Origin: Azolla caroliniana
Lineage: Eukaryota; Polypodiophyta
Length of the DNA: 64,000 nt
Assembly (NCBI GenBank): GCA_043228905.1
Contig: JBHGNT010000009.1
Span: 8,246,001-8,310,000 of the forward strand
Reading direction: 5' to 3'
Part shown: piece by piece, positions 1-10,735 of the stretch
How positions within the stretch are numbered: position 1 is the first letter of the stretch
How the letters are laid out: each line of letters opens with the position of its first letter
Translations under genes and position numbers: made by a program
The notes under the pieces: generated by a model
What the model saw: the letters and a program-made list of their open reading frames with translations, nothing else
The model's database searches: none
What the model was told of the DNA's origin: nothing

Positions 1-536
1 GAAGTTAGAGGCGTTTTCCAAAAGGTGAAAAAGTAGGAAAAAACGCATACAAAGGCAAAGAAAGCAAGGTAGAGAAAAAGCCTCATAACTTCTTCATCTC
101 ATGTCCAAATTTCAAAAGAAAAGATTCCTAAGAAATCTAACAAAGAGAGATTTCTTGTATTATAAATTTAGATGACAAACCAGAAATAATGATATGAAAA
201 ATGCATCACACAAACTCGAGGATATAAGAAAAAAGCAAGAATAACGCAACTAAAAACCTATAAATATGAGGGTATTCTTAACAATAGAAAGGGAGGATAG
301 AATATCTTCAAGAAGAAGTGAGGAAGAATAAGAAGATTAGAAGAAGTGAGAAGAAGATTAGTTGAAGAAAGAGAGAAGAAGGAAAGACTATTTTGGCTAA
401 TAGTACATTGAAGTAGTTATTTGGGGTTGTTAGTTTTGGAATCTAAGAGGATTGTATTGTTTTCCTAATAGTATATTGAAGTATTATTTTCTCTTCCTCT
501 TCTCTTCTTTATCTTTTTTCTTTCTCTCATCCTCAT
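1..536 (+). repeat. 5' LTR of element A (partial)
   Basis: From about position 36 the sequence is nearly identical to the repeat starting near 2742, with shared blocks such as AAAAAACGCATACAAAGGCA. The similarity ends in a pyrimidine-rich run close to 536. The true start lies left of the window or is obscured by a roughly 12-base length difference. Confidence 0.75.
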
Positions 537-629
537 TTTGGCACTCCAGGGAGGATTGATTCTTTCAGTACCAGAGGGAAGGCATGTTCTGTTTGTAGCT
601 AATATGGCTTTTCAATTTGCCTTTGCAGG

Positions 630-1513
630 TGATGGGATTCAAGATGTGGGAGCATTCTTGGCCGCCTTCAAACATCATGAAAAATATCAATAGGGAAGAT
701 GATGATTTTGAGAAACTTCCTCTATTGGTGGCTACTTTTTATGGACGAGCAAGGGATCCTTGCTACTAAACCAACAATTGGTAAAACAATTTAAAGCTAA
801 GTATATTCGATGCCGAAATGTGGTTGAAGTGCGAGAGGAACTCTTTCTTTTACGAATGTCATCAACAATGGACAATATCGATTATGAGAGGGAATTTTTT
901 GACCTCTGGACTACATTGATTCTACTACGTGGTGGAACGGAGGATGAATGGTTTAAGATGGACCGCTTCAAAGTAGGATTAAGTCCACACTTTGCATTGG
1001 AGGCAAATCTAAAGGATCCTACAACTTTCCAAGCGCTTATCCAACTTGTCAAGACTATAATAGACAAATCCAAGTTCTACAAGCGAGAGTGAATTCAACG
1101 GTTGCAACATTTAAATCTCCTATTCTTCAACAATCACCAATTGTGTATGGAGATAAAGTATTCCCTAATATTTTTACGACATATTAACCTAATATTCCGG
1201 TGATGCAAGAAGTTACTCAACCTAAGGTGGAAGGAGGTTTCTTGGTGCAAGTAAATCAACGTCTCGATGAAATCTCTCAACAAATCCAAACATGCAAGCA
1301 AATTTTAATGTAATTCAAACTCGCAATGTTCCAAGACAAAGGAAAGTGATTGTGTGCTACACATGTGGTGTTGAGGGACATATATCTACACAATGTCCTT
1401 CATCACGACAAGGTGATTGGGGTCAAGGCATGTATCAATTTCAAAGTAAACAAAACAACACTAGCAAAACTTTCACCAGCTCAACAACCATGTTGGAGAG
1501 GAAAGAACTGTAG
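630..1513 (+). pseudogene. gag of element A with CCHC zinc knuckle, frameshifted
   Basis: The structural protein of element A would form the cytoplasmic virus-like particle. The best open piece is 760-1092 (110 aa), with the spacing of hydrophobics of the retrotransposon gag family (PF03732), including EFFDLW and a KVGLSPHF segment. A preceding piece at about 640-760 carries FLAAFKHHEKYQ and then, in another frame, VATFYGRARD, which are typical gag N-terminal blocks. A third piece, 1292-1513, contains the nucleic-acid-binding knuckle CYTCGVEGHISTQC (CX2CX4HX4C). The three pieces lie in different frames with stops between them, so no functional gag can be made. Family placement is by motif only. 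Confidence 0.6.
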
Positions 1514-2259
1514 TGCAAATTCCAACAAGTCCCCCTAAGGTAAATCTGCTTGATTTTGTGTGTGATATAGTTGAAGATTGTGATGTTGCATGCAATAAGA
1601 CAACTAGTGCATCACATAAAAATAAAGAGTTGGAAGGAGAGTCTAATAACTCTCAACAAAAGAAGAAGTCTAAGGAGACTAACTTGGAGGATGGATCTAG
1701 AAAGAAACATCCGCAAAGAAAGATTAAAACTGATGATATGCCGATGCGGAAAGGTGTGGAACCGTTCGATCTCAAGAAAAAGCTAATCTCTAGTGGAACT
1801 CGTATCATTTGGCCACAACTTCTTCAACTTTCTCCATTGCTAAAAAAGGAGTGGGGACGTGTATCGAGTATACAACAAAGTATAAAGACATTACATTGTG
1901 CGAAGATTGTGCATGTGGAAGATCGAAAGGATATTCAACCCACTATTCCGGTAACCATTAAAGGTCTTTTAATTAAGGATGCCTTAGTAGATAATGGTAT
2001 TAGAATTGATCCTACATCTAATGTTGTAGTGAGTAAGATTGGAAATCCTATCTATCAAAAATCCTCTATCAAGGTAGACATAGTTGATGGATGTTTAACC
2101 TCTCATTATGGAGTTATAAAGGATGTTGAGTGTTTTGGCATATCTATTTCCATGGATTTACATGTAATACTCCTTAAAGGGTCATCTTGTTCCTCAGTGT
2201 TAGTAAGACCTTCGATGCAAGAATTACATAATTGGAGTATGATGAAATTATCACCATAG
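1513..2259 (+). pseudogene. protease-like ORF of element A
   Basis: This 248-aa ORF directly follows the zinc knuckle. The N-terminal half is Lys/Glu-rich linker. Near residue 150-165 the pattern VTIKGLLIKDALVDNG resembles the retroviral-type aspartic protease entry (A-[LV]-[IV]-D-x-G), but the usual Ser/Thr of D-[ST]-G is replaced by Asn and the following glycines are lost, so it is probably inactive. The C-terminal part has beta-rich hydrophobic stretches typical of pepsin-like domains. Its position after gag supports protease; the missing catalytic context lowers certainty. No polymerase follows before the right LTR. Confidence 0.45.
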
Positions 2260-2708
2260 AAGGGGTTTAACATCTTCTATGACTTGTATCTACAACGAGT
2301 AATCAAATGTATAGAGGAGAAGGAAACATCTATCGATTATGGAAAGCAAGAAGAAACTAGTGATGGATCAGGGAAAAGAAATTGTTCCACATGGTGTCTA
2401 CGGATGAAGGAGAAGTCATTGAAGAATGTATTATCACCTTAAAGGGAAAAAAGAAGAAGATTTCAAATGATGTCCATGGAGGAGAGGATCTAAGGTTTAT
2501 GTCTCCTCTTTCTAAGTTTCCAAAGTTATTCATAAATGATTATTCACAGATAAGAGGAGAAGGCATCAAGCACCACATCAAGTTGAAGGAAAGCATACCA
2601 ATTGCCTAAAAGCTTCGACGATTCGAGATTGTGCAAAAGGAAGACATTATAACGGAGTTCAACGCATTATCTCAAGCGAGTTTCATTTATCATATGGAGG
2701 ATTTGAAG

Positions 2709-3240
2709 TGTGTCTCACCCATTGTTGCGAGTTTCAAAAAGGAAAAAACGCATACAAAGGCAGAGAAAGCAAGGTAGAGAAAAAACCTCATAACTTCTTC
2801 ATCTCATGTCCAAATTTCAAAAGAAAAGATTCCTAAGAAATTTGACAAAGAGAGATTTCTTGTATGATAAATTTAGATGATAAACCATAAATAATGATAT
2901 GAAAAACGCATCACACAAACTCGAGGATATAAGAAAAAAGCAAGAATAATGCAACTAAAAACCTATAAATATGAGGGTATTCTTAGCAATAGAAAGGGAT
3001 GAATAGAATATCTTCAAGAAGAAGTGAGGAAGAATAAGAAGATTAGAAGAAGTGAGAAGAAGATTAGTTAAAGAAAGAGAGAAGAAGGAAAGACTATTTT
3101 GGCTAATAATATATTGAAGTAGTTATTTGGGGTTGTTACTTTTGGAATCTAAGAGGATTGTATTGTTTTCCTAATAGTATATTGAAGTATTCTTTTCTCT
3201 TCCTCTTCTCTTCTCTATCTTTTTTCTTTCTCTCATCATC
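2709..3240 (+). repeat. 3' LTR of element A
   Basis: Direct repeat of the left LTR. A purine-rich stretch (GGAGGATTTGAAG, 2696-2708) precedes a TGTGTCTC start and can serve as polypurine tract. Similarity to the left copy stops at about 3236-3240, where coding-like sequence of the next gene begins. Confidence 0.7.
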
Positions 3241-3596
3241 ACTATCAAATGTTCAAACCAAGCACATCAGCAATGAAGACAAGAAGGTAGTACTTTATGG
3301 AATATTAAATGATCCATCGATAAAGGAGTTTGTTAATTGTGATGGTCTTAATGCAAACATAACATATGTACTAGTAAATAATCTTCGTAATAGTTTCGTA
3401 TCCATGAGCCAGATAGAAGATGGTCTTGTCTAATGATGTTACTTAATAGTGATGTTGCCGATCTTAACATCAATGTGCTATATAAGGTAATTGGTGTTAG
3501 TAGAAAAACTGTGTACAATACAATGAACCAGATAATTTCAAGTAGTGAAGGAACTAGTCTAATAAAGCTAACAACAAGACACCCATAACATCATAA

Positions 3597-5513
3597 ATCA
3601 AGGCTATAATCACCATATTTTGGACAAATGAGAGTAGGGTTTCACCCAATAAGAAGGATTTATGGAGGAAATGTGTTGGAAGGAGTCAATACGAGGAGCA
3701 TCCCATTCCTCTTCTTGATGTGCCTCAGGTATTTACAATTATCTCAACTTTTGTTTTGATTTTTGAGCTTAGTTAGTTAGCTTATTAGCTACCTCAGAAT
3801 ATGACCATAGCTAACTAGCTACTGGTAATAGCTAAAGAGCTATTTCCAATAGTAAACTTAACTATTATCAAATAATTAGTTATCTCAGAATATGACCATA
3901 GCTAACTAGCTACTGGTAATAGCTAAATAACGATTGCCAATAGCTAATTTAGCTATTATCAACTAATTACCTAGCACAATAACTAATTAGCTATCTTAGA
4001 ATATAACTATGGCTCACTAGCTATTGGTAATAACTAAATAGTTATTGCCAATAGTAAACTTAGCTATTGTCAGCTAATTAACTAATTTAGCTAATTTAGC
4101 TATTATAAGCTAATTAGCTATCACAATAGTTAATTATCTACCTCAAAATATGACCATTAGCATCCAAATATCAAAGTTCAACTACGAACATTCGAGTCTC
4201 TTAAGCCACACTTTGTGAGATGCTTAAAGGATCGATACACATGTTGTTGCATTTACCATGTACAAATGGGTTTTCTCAAGGACTCAGTTAATCTACTACG
4301 TCACCATAGCTCCTCCCTAGAGGATGCAATCTGCATTTGTGAGTGCCCAATTTGTCGATCTAGCCCGCAAGAGCACTATAAATCATCAGAGCATGTTATC
4401 TCTTCCATGAGTGGTCTTTTAGCTTCAGTATTGTGTCCTAGAGAATCTGAGTTTATCTTCCACAGTCATAAATGTGCCATGGGTTTATGTCAAGATTGTG
4501 GCCCTATTAGATTTAGGTGCTGTCCAAAAGAGTTGAGTAGGGAAATATTAATCTCTCTCAAGTTATTTAGGTCTGTGGACACCAATTTGAAAGGAAAGAT
4601 GTGTAAAAGAAAGGATCTAGTTAGGAAGTCGCTTAAACCAAGGGATTTGGCGTCTCTATTTGTAGTATCTCTAGGAAAGTTCATTAAACACAACTTCATT
4701 TATTCATGGCAGGCTCATCAATTTAAGACTTGCATATCTGATTTTCCAAATGATGTAGTAGTCTTAGTAGTAGATTTTGCAAAGAATTATACTTTCAAGA
4801 AACAGAATGAAATTCAATCCATGCATTGGTGTTCAATGCAAGTAACCATTTTTGTGCACATAACATATTTTCGAGTTTCAGGTGATGTTAAGAAAGTAAT
4901 TCATTTTTTTATTTCTGATGATAAGAAGCATGATACCTTGTTTGTCCAACACTATTTTAAGTTACATTGGCAATGGTTATTATGTCAACGTTTGGAGCTT
5001 ACTCAACATTGGGTGTGGTCTGACGGAATTGCGTCACAATTCAAGGTTAGACGTCCATTTTATTTTGTTGGGAGGTATCCTTCTATAACAGGGTTGGAGA
5101 TGAGATGGAATTTTTTTGGGTCTAGCCATGGTAAAGGTGAACATGATGGAATAGGTACAATTATAAAGCGGGCACTTTTTGATCTTCTTTTTGGGAGTCT
5201 TCTTGGGAGCAGGTGCAGTTATAAAGTAGGTCCATATATTCAGAATTGGGAGTACCATACATTGAATGATAAGGAAGCAGTTGATGGAGAAACAAAAAAA
5301 AATGTTGACTTCACATATCAAGGACGTGGAGATACTCTGAGTGATGTCTTAAACGTTGGGGATAATTTCGTTGTAAATGCAAAAGAAGGCAATTCAAAGG
5401 GTGTTGATTTCTATATATTAAAGTGCACGATTTGTAAACAGTGTGCAACGAAGAATATTGTAGATGCTAATGTGTATGAATGTATATACAACAGTATGTC
5501 ATGGAATTTGTAG
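3597..5513 (+). CDS. RNase-H-like transposase-type protein, two visible exons, N-terminus missing
   Basis: Visible exons are 3597-3728 and 4161-5513, joined in phase 0 by a GT-AG intron. The first ends in ...LLDVPQ and the second opens with HPNIKVQLRTFESLKP. The second exon has a Cys/His-rich region (CICECPICR, HSHKCAMGLCQDC) and then an RNase-H-fold-like core: VVDFAKNYTF with NEIQSMHW, later WSDGIASQFK, then SSHGKGEHDG and IIKRA. From memory this matches a large family of uncharacterised animal proteins with a DFxENY...SDGxxxQFK...SHGKGxxDG signature, probably DDE-type transposases or derivatives. The three acidic motifs are all present. The reading frame stops just upstream (TAA at 3594-3596). 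Possible earlier coding lies at 3241-3590 in other frames (ISNEDKKVVLYG, GVSRKTVYNTMN, helix-turn-helix-like). It may be a domesticated gene, a transposon relic or a gene broken by element A. Confidence 0.6.
3766..4155 (+). repeat. degenerate TAGCTA-rich tandem repeat within the intron
   Basis: Four imperfect copies of a block beginning CTCAGAATATGACCATAG start near 3793, 3884, 3995 and 4142, with spacings of 91, 111 and 147 bases. Each is filled with TAGCTAATTAGCTA variants. The array fills almost all of the 432-bp intron 3729-4160. Similar TAGCTA clusters recur near 52680 and 59200. Confidence 0.8.
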
Positions 5514-5579
5514 CTACAAGGAGATCATACTAGTTTTCTTGTAAAACAAGCAAACCACATGTATTGCAAAAAAACAGTT

Positions 5580-5835
5580 TAATAAAGTCGTTTGGGAGAC
5601 TGTCTTCTTTCTGATATACAATTTTCTTTCTGTTCTTGTTCCTTAATAAAATCATTTGGGAGTCTTCTTTATTATATACAGTCTTCTTTCACAATAAAAT
5701 CGTATGTTTGTTTAATAAAAAATTGTTTAATAAAATCGTGTGTCTTTTTTATATACAATCTTCTTTCTGTTCTTCTTTCTTAAAAAATAGTTTAATAAAA
5801 TCGTTTGGGAGCCTTCTTTCTGATATATAGTTATA
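5580..5835 (+). repeat. short degenerate tandem repeat (AATAAAATCGTTTGGGAG type)
   Basis: The core TTAATAAAATCGTTTGGGAG recurs with variation about five times between 5580 and 5835, each copy followed by CTTCTTTCTGATATAC-like sequence. The array sits just downstream of the transposase-like ORF and could cover its 3' UTR. No coding is supported. Confidence 0.6.
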
Positions 5836-6090
5836 CTTATTGCAACTTTCAGTCTTAGTGTCTGTTCAATGTGCATAATGACAATTATACTGTCTGGAAT
5901 ACATTTTGGCAATGGTTTTATTACTCTCAAGTGAACCATATACAAGTTCAAACATTTTTCCTAATTTGAAGAAAAAGTAACAACATGAAATCAGAAATCA
6001 TGTATCTACTCTTAAAATTACACAGTATATAATTTACTCAAAACAAGCGATTTAATTCTTCATTGATTAATCTGTCATCAAATTACATAT

Positions 6091-6639
6091 TTATAATACA
6101 CCATTGGCAATGTCTACAAAGCGCCTATAAACAGCGAAGCTCTTGCTGGTCAGTAGAACTTCCCTACATATATGATCTACATACCGAGCTCGGTATGGAG
6201 TCCACAACCACGCAATTAGTTGGCAGCTCAATGTTTTCACCAAGTCGTTATCAGGCATGTTCTCGGGTACAATGAGAGAACATCTGCGAAGATTGAAGTA
6301 ATGCTGGAAATGTTCTGTATCCACAATCAACATATTGTCGGCATTATATTCGGGCAAAGTATCCCAAAAATTAGAAAGTCTTTTGAATCTTGCATTATCC
6401 TTCCGCTCACAATTTTCTCGTGTCCATTGACCCTTGAAATGTTGTCGCCACTTCGGGAAGAATCATTCTACGCACTTCCACACATTTGTATGGGGTTTTT
6501 CACTCCAAATAAACAAATCAGAGTATTGCACAACCTACTCTAGAAATTGATTCGCGTCCCTACTTGGCTACATATATCACACACTGATCAGGACTTTATC
6601 AAGCTCCAAGATCAAGGCTCTTCTTTCGTCTTCTAATGG
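6091..6639 (-). pseudogene. FCP1/NIF-like HAD phosphatase domain, four in-frame stops
   Basis: One minus-strand frame reads through the whole stretch and matches the order of FCP1-homology (NLI-interacting-factor-like) phosphatases. It begins with ALILELDKVLI at the position of the catalytic DxDx(T/V) motif, with Glu in place of the first Asp. Then come NQFLE, SDLFIWSEKP, FKGQWTRENC, RLSNFWDTLPEY, MLIVDTEHF and a C-terminal DNDLVKTL. Family members dephosphorylate protein Ser/Thr, classically the RNA polymerase II tail. Four in-frame stops lie in the first half (two TGA, two TAG). The last 88 aa (6091-6357) remain open. The lost Asp and the stops argue for a dead copy. Confidence 0.6.
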
Positions 6640-6660
6640 TTTAAGTTTCCATTCCTATAA

Positions 6661-7835
6661 CTAAGCCTGTGTTACACCAAGTATTGGTAGCACACAATCA
6701 ATTTCAATCAACTCGGGTTCTATCGACACAATTGGTGTCCTTTTCCTCTTCAAACCCCTAGTCAACTGTGTCGTTGGGTCTGCCTTCACCTTGTATTGTT
6801 GTTGTGCAGTCATTGGGCCTGGCTTCACATTGTTTTGCTCTTGTATAGTCACCTCTGTGCATGTAGATACTTCTCTAGTCGATATCAGCCCACTGGTATC
6901 ACATGTTGCATCTACCTACAAAATTAGATCATCTATGCAACATGCTTGATCTACTTGCGTGACCAGATCATTTGTGTTAGTTGTTACATCTACTTTCAAG
7001 ATGGGGCCCTCTAAACACACATCAACATCAACAGTTTCCACATTGCCATCGACCTTAGGAGCAATAGATTCAAACCCTTTAGACTCTACAACATCAGAAA
7101 ACACCAACATATTCACACTCACAAAGTAGCTAACAGTCTCACAAAACAACATAATGAACATGAAATATTTTGCAACAAAATAATAATATTATCTTAATAT
7201 CCATCATAGAGTTCCATTACATAATGTGAATCAAGCAACACCCAATCTAAAGTCTTACTTGTCCAAATAGATCATAGAAAATCTTCATAATTTTCTAGGA
7301 AAATAGCTAATAGTCATATCCCACTAATAAGTAATTGGCAGTAATTAGCTCCAATTCAAGAGCCCCTTGACTGAGTAACTGGTTTTGTCCCCGATCGTGG
7401 CCCCTTCTTCAGCCTTTTTCTAGTCGGTTGCCCATTTAGCCTTGCTTCTTTCACCCATTGTGCAAGTGTCCTCCTCCGACAACCTTTCCATCACCTTAGT
7501 AGAGGCTTGCACGTTAGCCGTGTCTTGCGCTAGCTTTTCAAGTACAATGGGATCTAGTGGAACATCATCAACAATTAGGCTCAGTGGGGTTGAATCAAGG
7601 TTTTGGGATTCGAAGAAATGTTGCATCAAGTGTTCAAAAAAATTGTTGTTATGAACCTCATATTTACATGTAGTTTCCAATAATTCACGCTTTTTACAAC
7701 ATTGCCTAATTCAGTACAATCTTCCAAAAGAATAGGGTGGAGCTGATCTAAAGGAGATGTGATAGCAGGACTCTTACTTTCAACCATGTTGCCAGGTATC
7801 TCATCATCGGTTGCGGCGTCATCGAGACCGGACAC
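6661..7835 (-). other. cluster of exon-like minus-strand ORFs upstream of the FCP1-like pseudogene
   Basis: ORFs at 6661-6852, 6916-7161, 7420-7680 and 7626-7835 follow one another on the minus strand directly upstream of the phosphatase-like segment. Their products are acidic and of ordinary composition (for example GLKRKRTPIVSIEPE, SLIVDDVPLDPIVLEKL, MSGLDDAATDDEIPG). They could be exons of the N-terminal part of the same broken gene. No known domain is recognised, splice sites were not resolved, and chance ORFs cannot be excluded. Confidence 0.3.
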
Positions 7836-7971
7836 ATAGAATTTAAATATTGTAAAAATGGTTACATTAATGTCAGGATATCTTCTTTAAAAATAAAAAA
7901 AAACATGAATGAATGGATATATGAATGTACATATGTGTATATATGTAATATGTAATGTATGTATATTTGTA

Positions 7972-8002
<31 letters not shown>

Positions 8003-8698
8003 GCATAATACATATATGTATGTGTGTGTGGATGTTTGTTGTAATATGTATGTATGTGTATGTATAATATATATTGTTTGTAAGCATGAGACTACATTTA
8101 GTAGCGATGCATTCCCTTTTATATCTCTTTCTTTCTCTTGTAGTTCATATGTCCGAGACTACACATTGTAGCCGGGATTTTGTATTTCAATTTTATTCAT
8201 GTTGTATCTCCAACCCTACACTCTATCGCATAGCACGGTGTTATATTTGTCACCGGCTTATGTACTCACCCCTTGTAAAAATCTTTATATTCTAAGCCTT
8301 GCCCCTCCCCAACTTTCTCCTATTTTCAACCCTACCCCTCCCCTACTTTCTCCTATTTCTAGCCCTACCCCTTACCTATTTTTTCCTATTCTCAATCAAA
8401 CCCCTCTCCCACATTATTTTTATTTTTTCTTTAGAATGTTTTCACTTTTATAATTTATCGCTTTTATAGTTTAACTTAAACATTCATACCCCTCATATAT
8501 ATGTACATTAATTTTACATACACATACATACATATTACAAACAAACATCCACACACATATATGCATACACATACAAATATACATACATTATATATTACAT
8601 ATATACACATATATACATTCATTCATGTTCTTTTTTTTTTTTAAAGAAGATATCCTGACATTAATGTAACCATTTTTACAAGATTTAAATTCTATGTG
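7833..8698. repeat. long foldback inverted repeat (MITE-like)
   Basis: The left arm begins CACATAGAATTTAAAT at 7833 and runs to about 8070. Its reverse complement, ending ATTTAAATTCTATGTG at 8698, begins near 8500. The arms share about 200 bp, including ATGGTTACATTAATGTCAGG and GTGTGTGGATGTTTGTT. The spacer is about 430 bp. No transposase is inside, so a non-autonomous foldback element is the simplest reading; no clear target duplication is seen. Confidence 0.75.
8299..8411 (+). repeat. pyrimidine-rich tandem repeat in the foldback spacer
   Basis: Three imperfect copies of a unit of about 35 bases (core CCCTCCCCTACTTTCTCCTA) follow head to tail. The strand is almost purely C/T. Confidence 0.7.
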
Positions 8699-8701
8699 AT
8701 T

Positions 8702-8726
8702 GGGGGGGGGGGGGGGGGGGGGGGGG
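8702..8726 (+). repeat. 25-base poly-G run
   Basis: An uninterrupted run of 25 G follows the right end of the foldback element by three bases. Runs this long are prone to slippage and sequencing error, so the exact length is unreliable. Confidence 0.9.
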
Positions 8727-8749
8727 AACAACCATTCATTTAAGTTTAT

Positions 8750-9336
8750 TCATGCAAGCATACATATTTTATGCATACATTACATATACATATATATTCA
8801 TTCATTCATACATGCATACATTATGTGCACATACATACATACTAAACATAACATTCAAACATTCATGTACAAATGTACATATGTGTATGCATATATGCAT
8901 ATGTAAATGTACATGATTCAATGTATATGGATGTGTGATTGTAATATGTACATAATATCTATGTATATATATCTAATGTATATATGTGTATGTATATGTA
9001 GCAATGTATAAATAAATATATGTATGTCCATGTACGAATGTACATATGTGTATGCATATATCCATATGTAATTTATCTGTGTATGTATGTGTATTCATAT
9101 ATCCATATGACAATGTACATGATTCAATGTGTATGGATGTGTGATTGTAATATGTGCATAATATTTATGTATATATCTAATGTATGTATATGTAGCAATG
9201 TATAAATGAATATAGGTATGTCGATGCACAAATGTACATGTGTATGCATATGTAATGTATGTATGTGTATGCATATATCCATATGTAATGTATGTTGTGT
9301 ATGCATATATCCATATGTAATGTATGTATGTATGTA

Positions 9337-9413
<77 letters not shown>

Positions 9414-9444
9414 ATGTATGTATGTATGTATGTATGTATGTATG

Positions 9445-9477
<33 letters not shown>

Positions 9478-9514
9478 GTGTGTGTGTGTATGTATGTATG
9501 TGTATGTATGTGTG

Positions 9515-9546
<32 letters not shown>

Positions 9547-9736
9547 TGTATGTATGTATGTATGTATGTTGTATATATGTATGTATATATCCATATGTAA
9601 TGTATGTTGTGTATGCATATATCCATATGTAATGTATGTATGTATGTGTGTGTGTGTATGTATGTATGTATGTATGTATGTGTGTGTATGTATGTATGTA
9701 TGTTGTGTATGCATATATCCATATGTAATGTATGTA

Positions 9737-9771
<35 letters not shown>

Positions 9772-9776
9772 ATGTA

Positions 9777-9809
<33 letters not shown>

Positions 9810-9910
9810 ATGTATGTATGTATGTATGTATGTATGTATGTATGTATGTGTGTGTGTGTGTATGTATGTGTGTGTATGTGTGTGTATGTATGTATGTATG
9901 TATGTATGTA

Positions 9911-9966
<56 letters not shown>

Positions 9967-10018
9967 TGTGTGTGTGTATGTGTGTAGGTGTATGCATATA
10001 TCCATATGTCAATGTACA
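8750..10018. repeat. compound (TATG)n / (TG)n microsatellite with TATATCCATATG spacers
   Basis: The core at 9317-9955 is made of TATG and TG runs. They are broken about six times by GCATATATCCATATGTAATG, which makes a loose higher-order repeat. The left part (8750-9316) is a degraded CATA/TATG version. Long ORFs here on both strands (His-Thr-Tyr-Ile or Met-Tyr-Val-Cys repeats) are by-products of the repeat and not genes. Confidence 0.95.
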
Positions 10019-10149
10019 TGACTCAGTCCAAAAATCATTAACTTATTAACGAGAGTATTGTTCGGGTATTGTTCCTAGAATGCAACCCAAAAATTTACCA
10101 ATTTATCATTCCTTAATGAGGAAGATAGAACACGACGAAACAAGAATCA

Positions 10150-10735
10150 TTAACTTACTTGGAGGTTCTCCAAATTGTAATTATCGACAGTATTTATAGC
10201 TAGAAGGTCCAAGTTCATTAAACGAACCTGGATCTCTATCTACAGTTGTATTTTCTACTGGGGGCTCCAGCGGCCCCTCAATTTCAAGCTCATGTTGAGC
10301 AACCTATTCCAAATAATGCCTCACTAAGCACATTTTCATGTTCAAGTTATTTATAACATGTTACTTACTAGCAAAACAATAGCTACCTGAATCTTATTTT
10401 TTATTGTTGTCACTACCAAAGTGACTTTGCTCTCTATCGCAACAACCAATGTTGCTTTCTCTAAATCATTCTTTGTTGTCTCTAATGTCTCATAGGCTTC
10501 ATGGACATTTTTCAGCATATAGCTAATCAATGTCTCACATGTATCATCGACATTTGCTTTCATTGTGTTTCGGTGTGGTGTAAACTTGTGGGTTTGTTGG
10601 GAGCCGACAATTGCATCATCAACTGCCATGCTTTAGAACCTTCCGGCATCGTTCTACCGATGCCTCACCATAAATAGCCCAAGCTACCCTGTACATTTCG
10701 GACCTCGACTATGTCAATTACACACTGTCATGATA
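10150..10735 (-). pseudogene. coiled-coil-like gene fragment, copy 1
   Basis: The minus-strand ORF 10351-10629 (92 aa, starting MAVDDAIVG) is helical and charged (NVHEAYETLETTKNDLEKAT). The sequence continues on both sides: 10630-10735 and 10150-10330 also align at DNA level with 57720-58260 on the plus strand. The shared end CCTCCAAGTAAG looks like a conserved 5' splice site. The two loci are therefore copies of one spliced gene or repeat-borne gene, function unknown. Upstream coding stops abruptly at the LTR of element B (10726). Downstream on this strand lie the microsatellite and then the FCP1-like pseudogene, which could be later exons of the same gene (inference). Confidence 0.5.

Larger units (their letters stand above)
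1..3240 (+). mobile_element. LTR retroelement A, gag/protease only, left end cut by window
   Basis: Two direct repeats of about 500 bp (1-536 and about 2709-3240) flank 2.2 kb of internal sequence. A gag-like region, a CCHC zinc knuckle and a degenerate aspartic-protease-like segment follow in order. No reverse transcriptase, RNase H or integrase is seen between the repeats, so the copy is non-autonomous or deleted. After the left repeat comes a primer-site-like TTTTGGCACTCCAGG, and before the right repeat a short purine tract, as expected for LTR boundaries. The gag is broken by frameshifts. A small ORF at 2382-2609 between protease and the right LTR has no recognised function. Ty3/gypsy affiliation is inferred from the gag pattern and primer-site style only. 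Confidence 0.75.

Noticed and set aside
4490-5321. Minus-strand ORFs within the transposase-like gene
   Set aside because: Shadows of the plus-strand frame, which carries the conserved motifs.
6400-6600. RNA editing or alternative code to rescue the FCP1-like frame
   Set aside because: The catalytic Asp is also altered and the locus shows other decay; simple pseudogene is enough.
9095-10049. Long ORFs on both strands (up to 305 aa) with His-Thr-Tyr-Ile or Met-Tyr-Val-Cys repeats
   Set aside because: They are open only because TATG/TG repeats contain no stops in any frame; all frames are open together.
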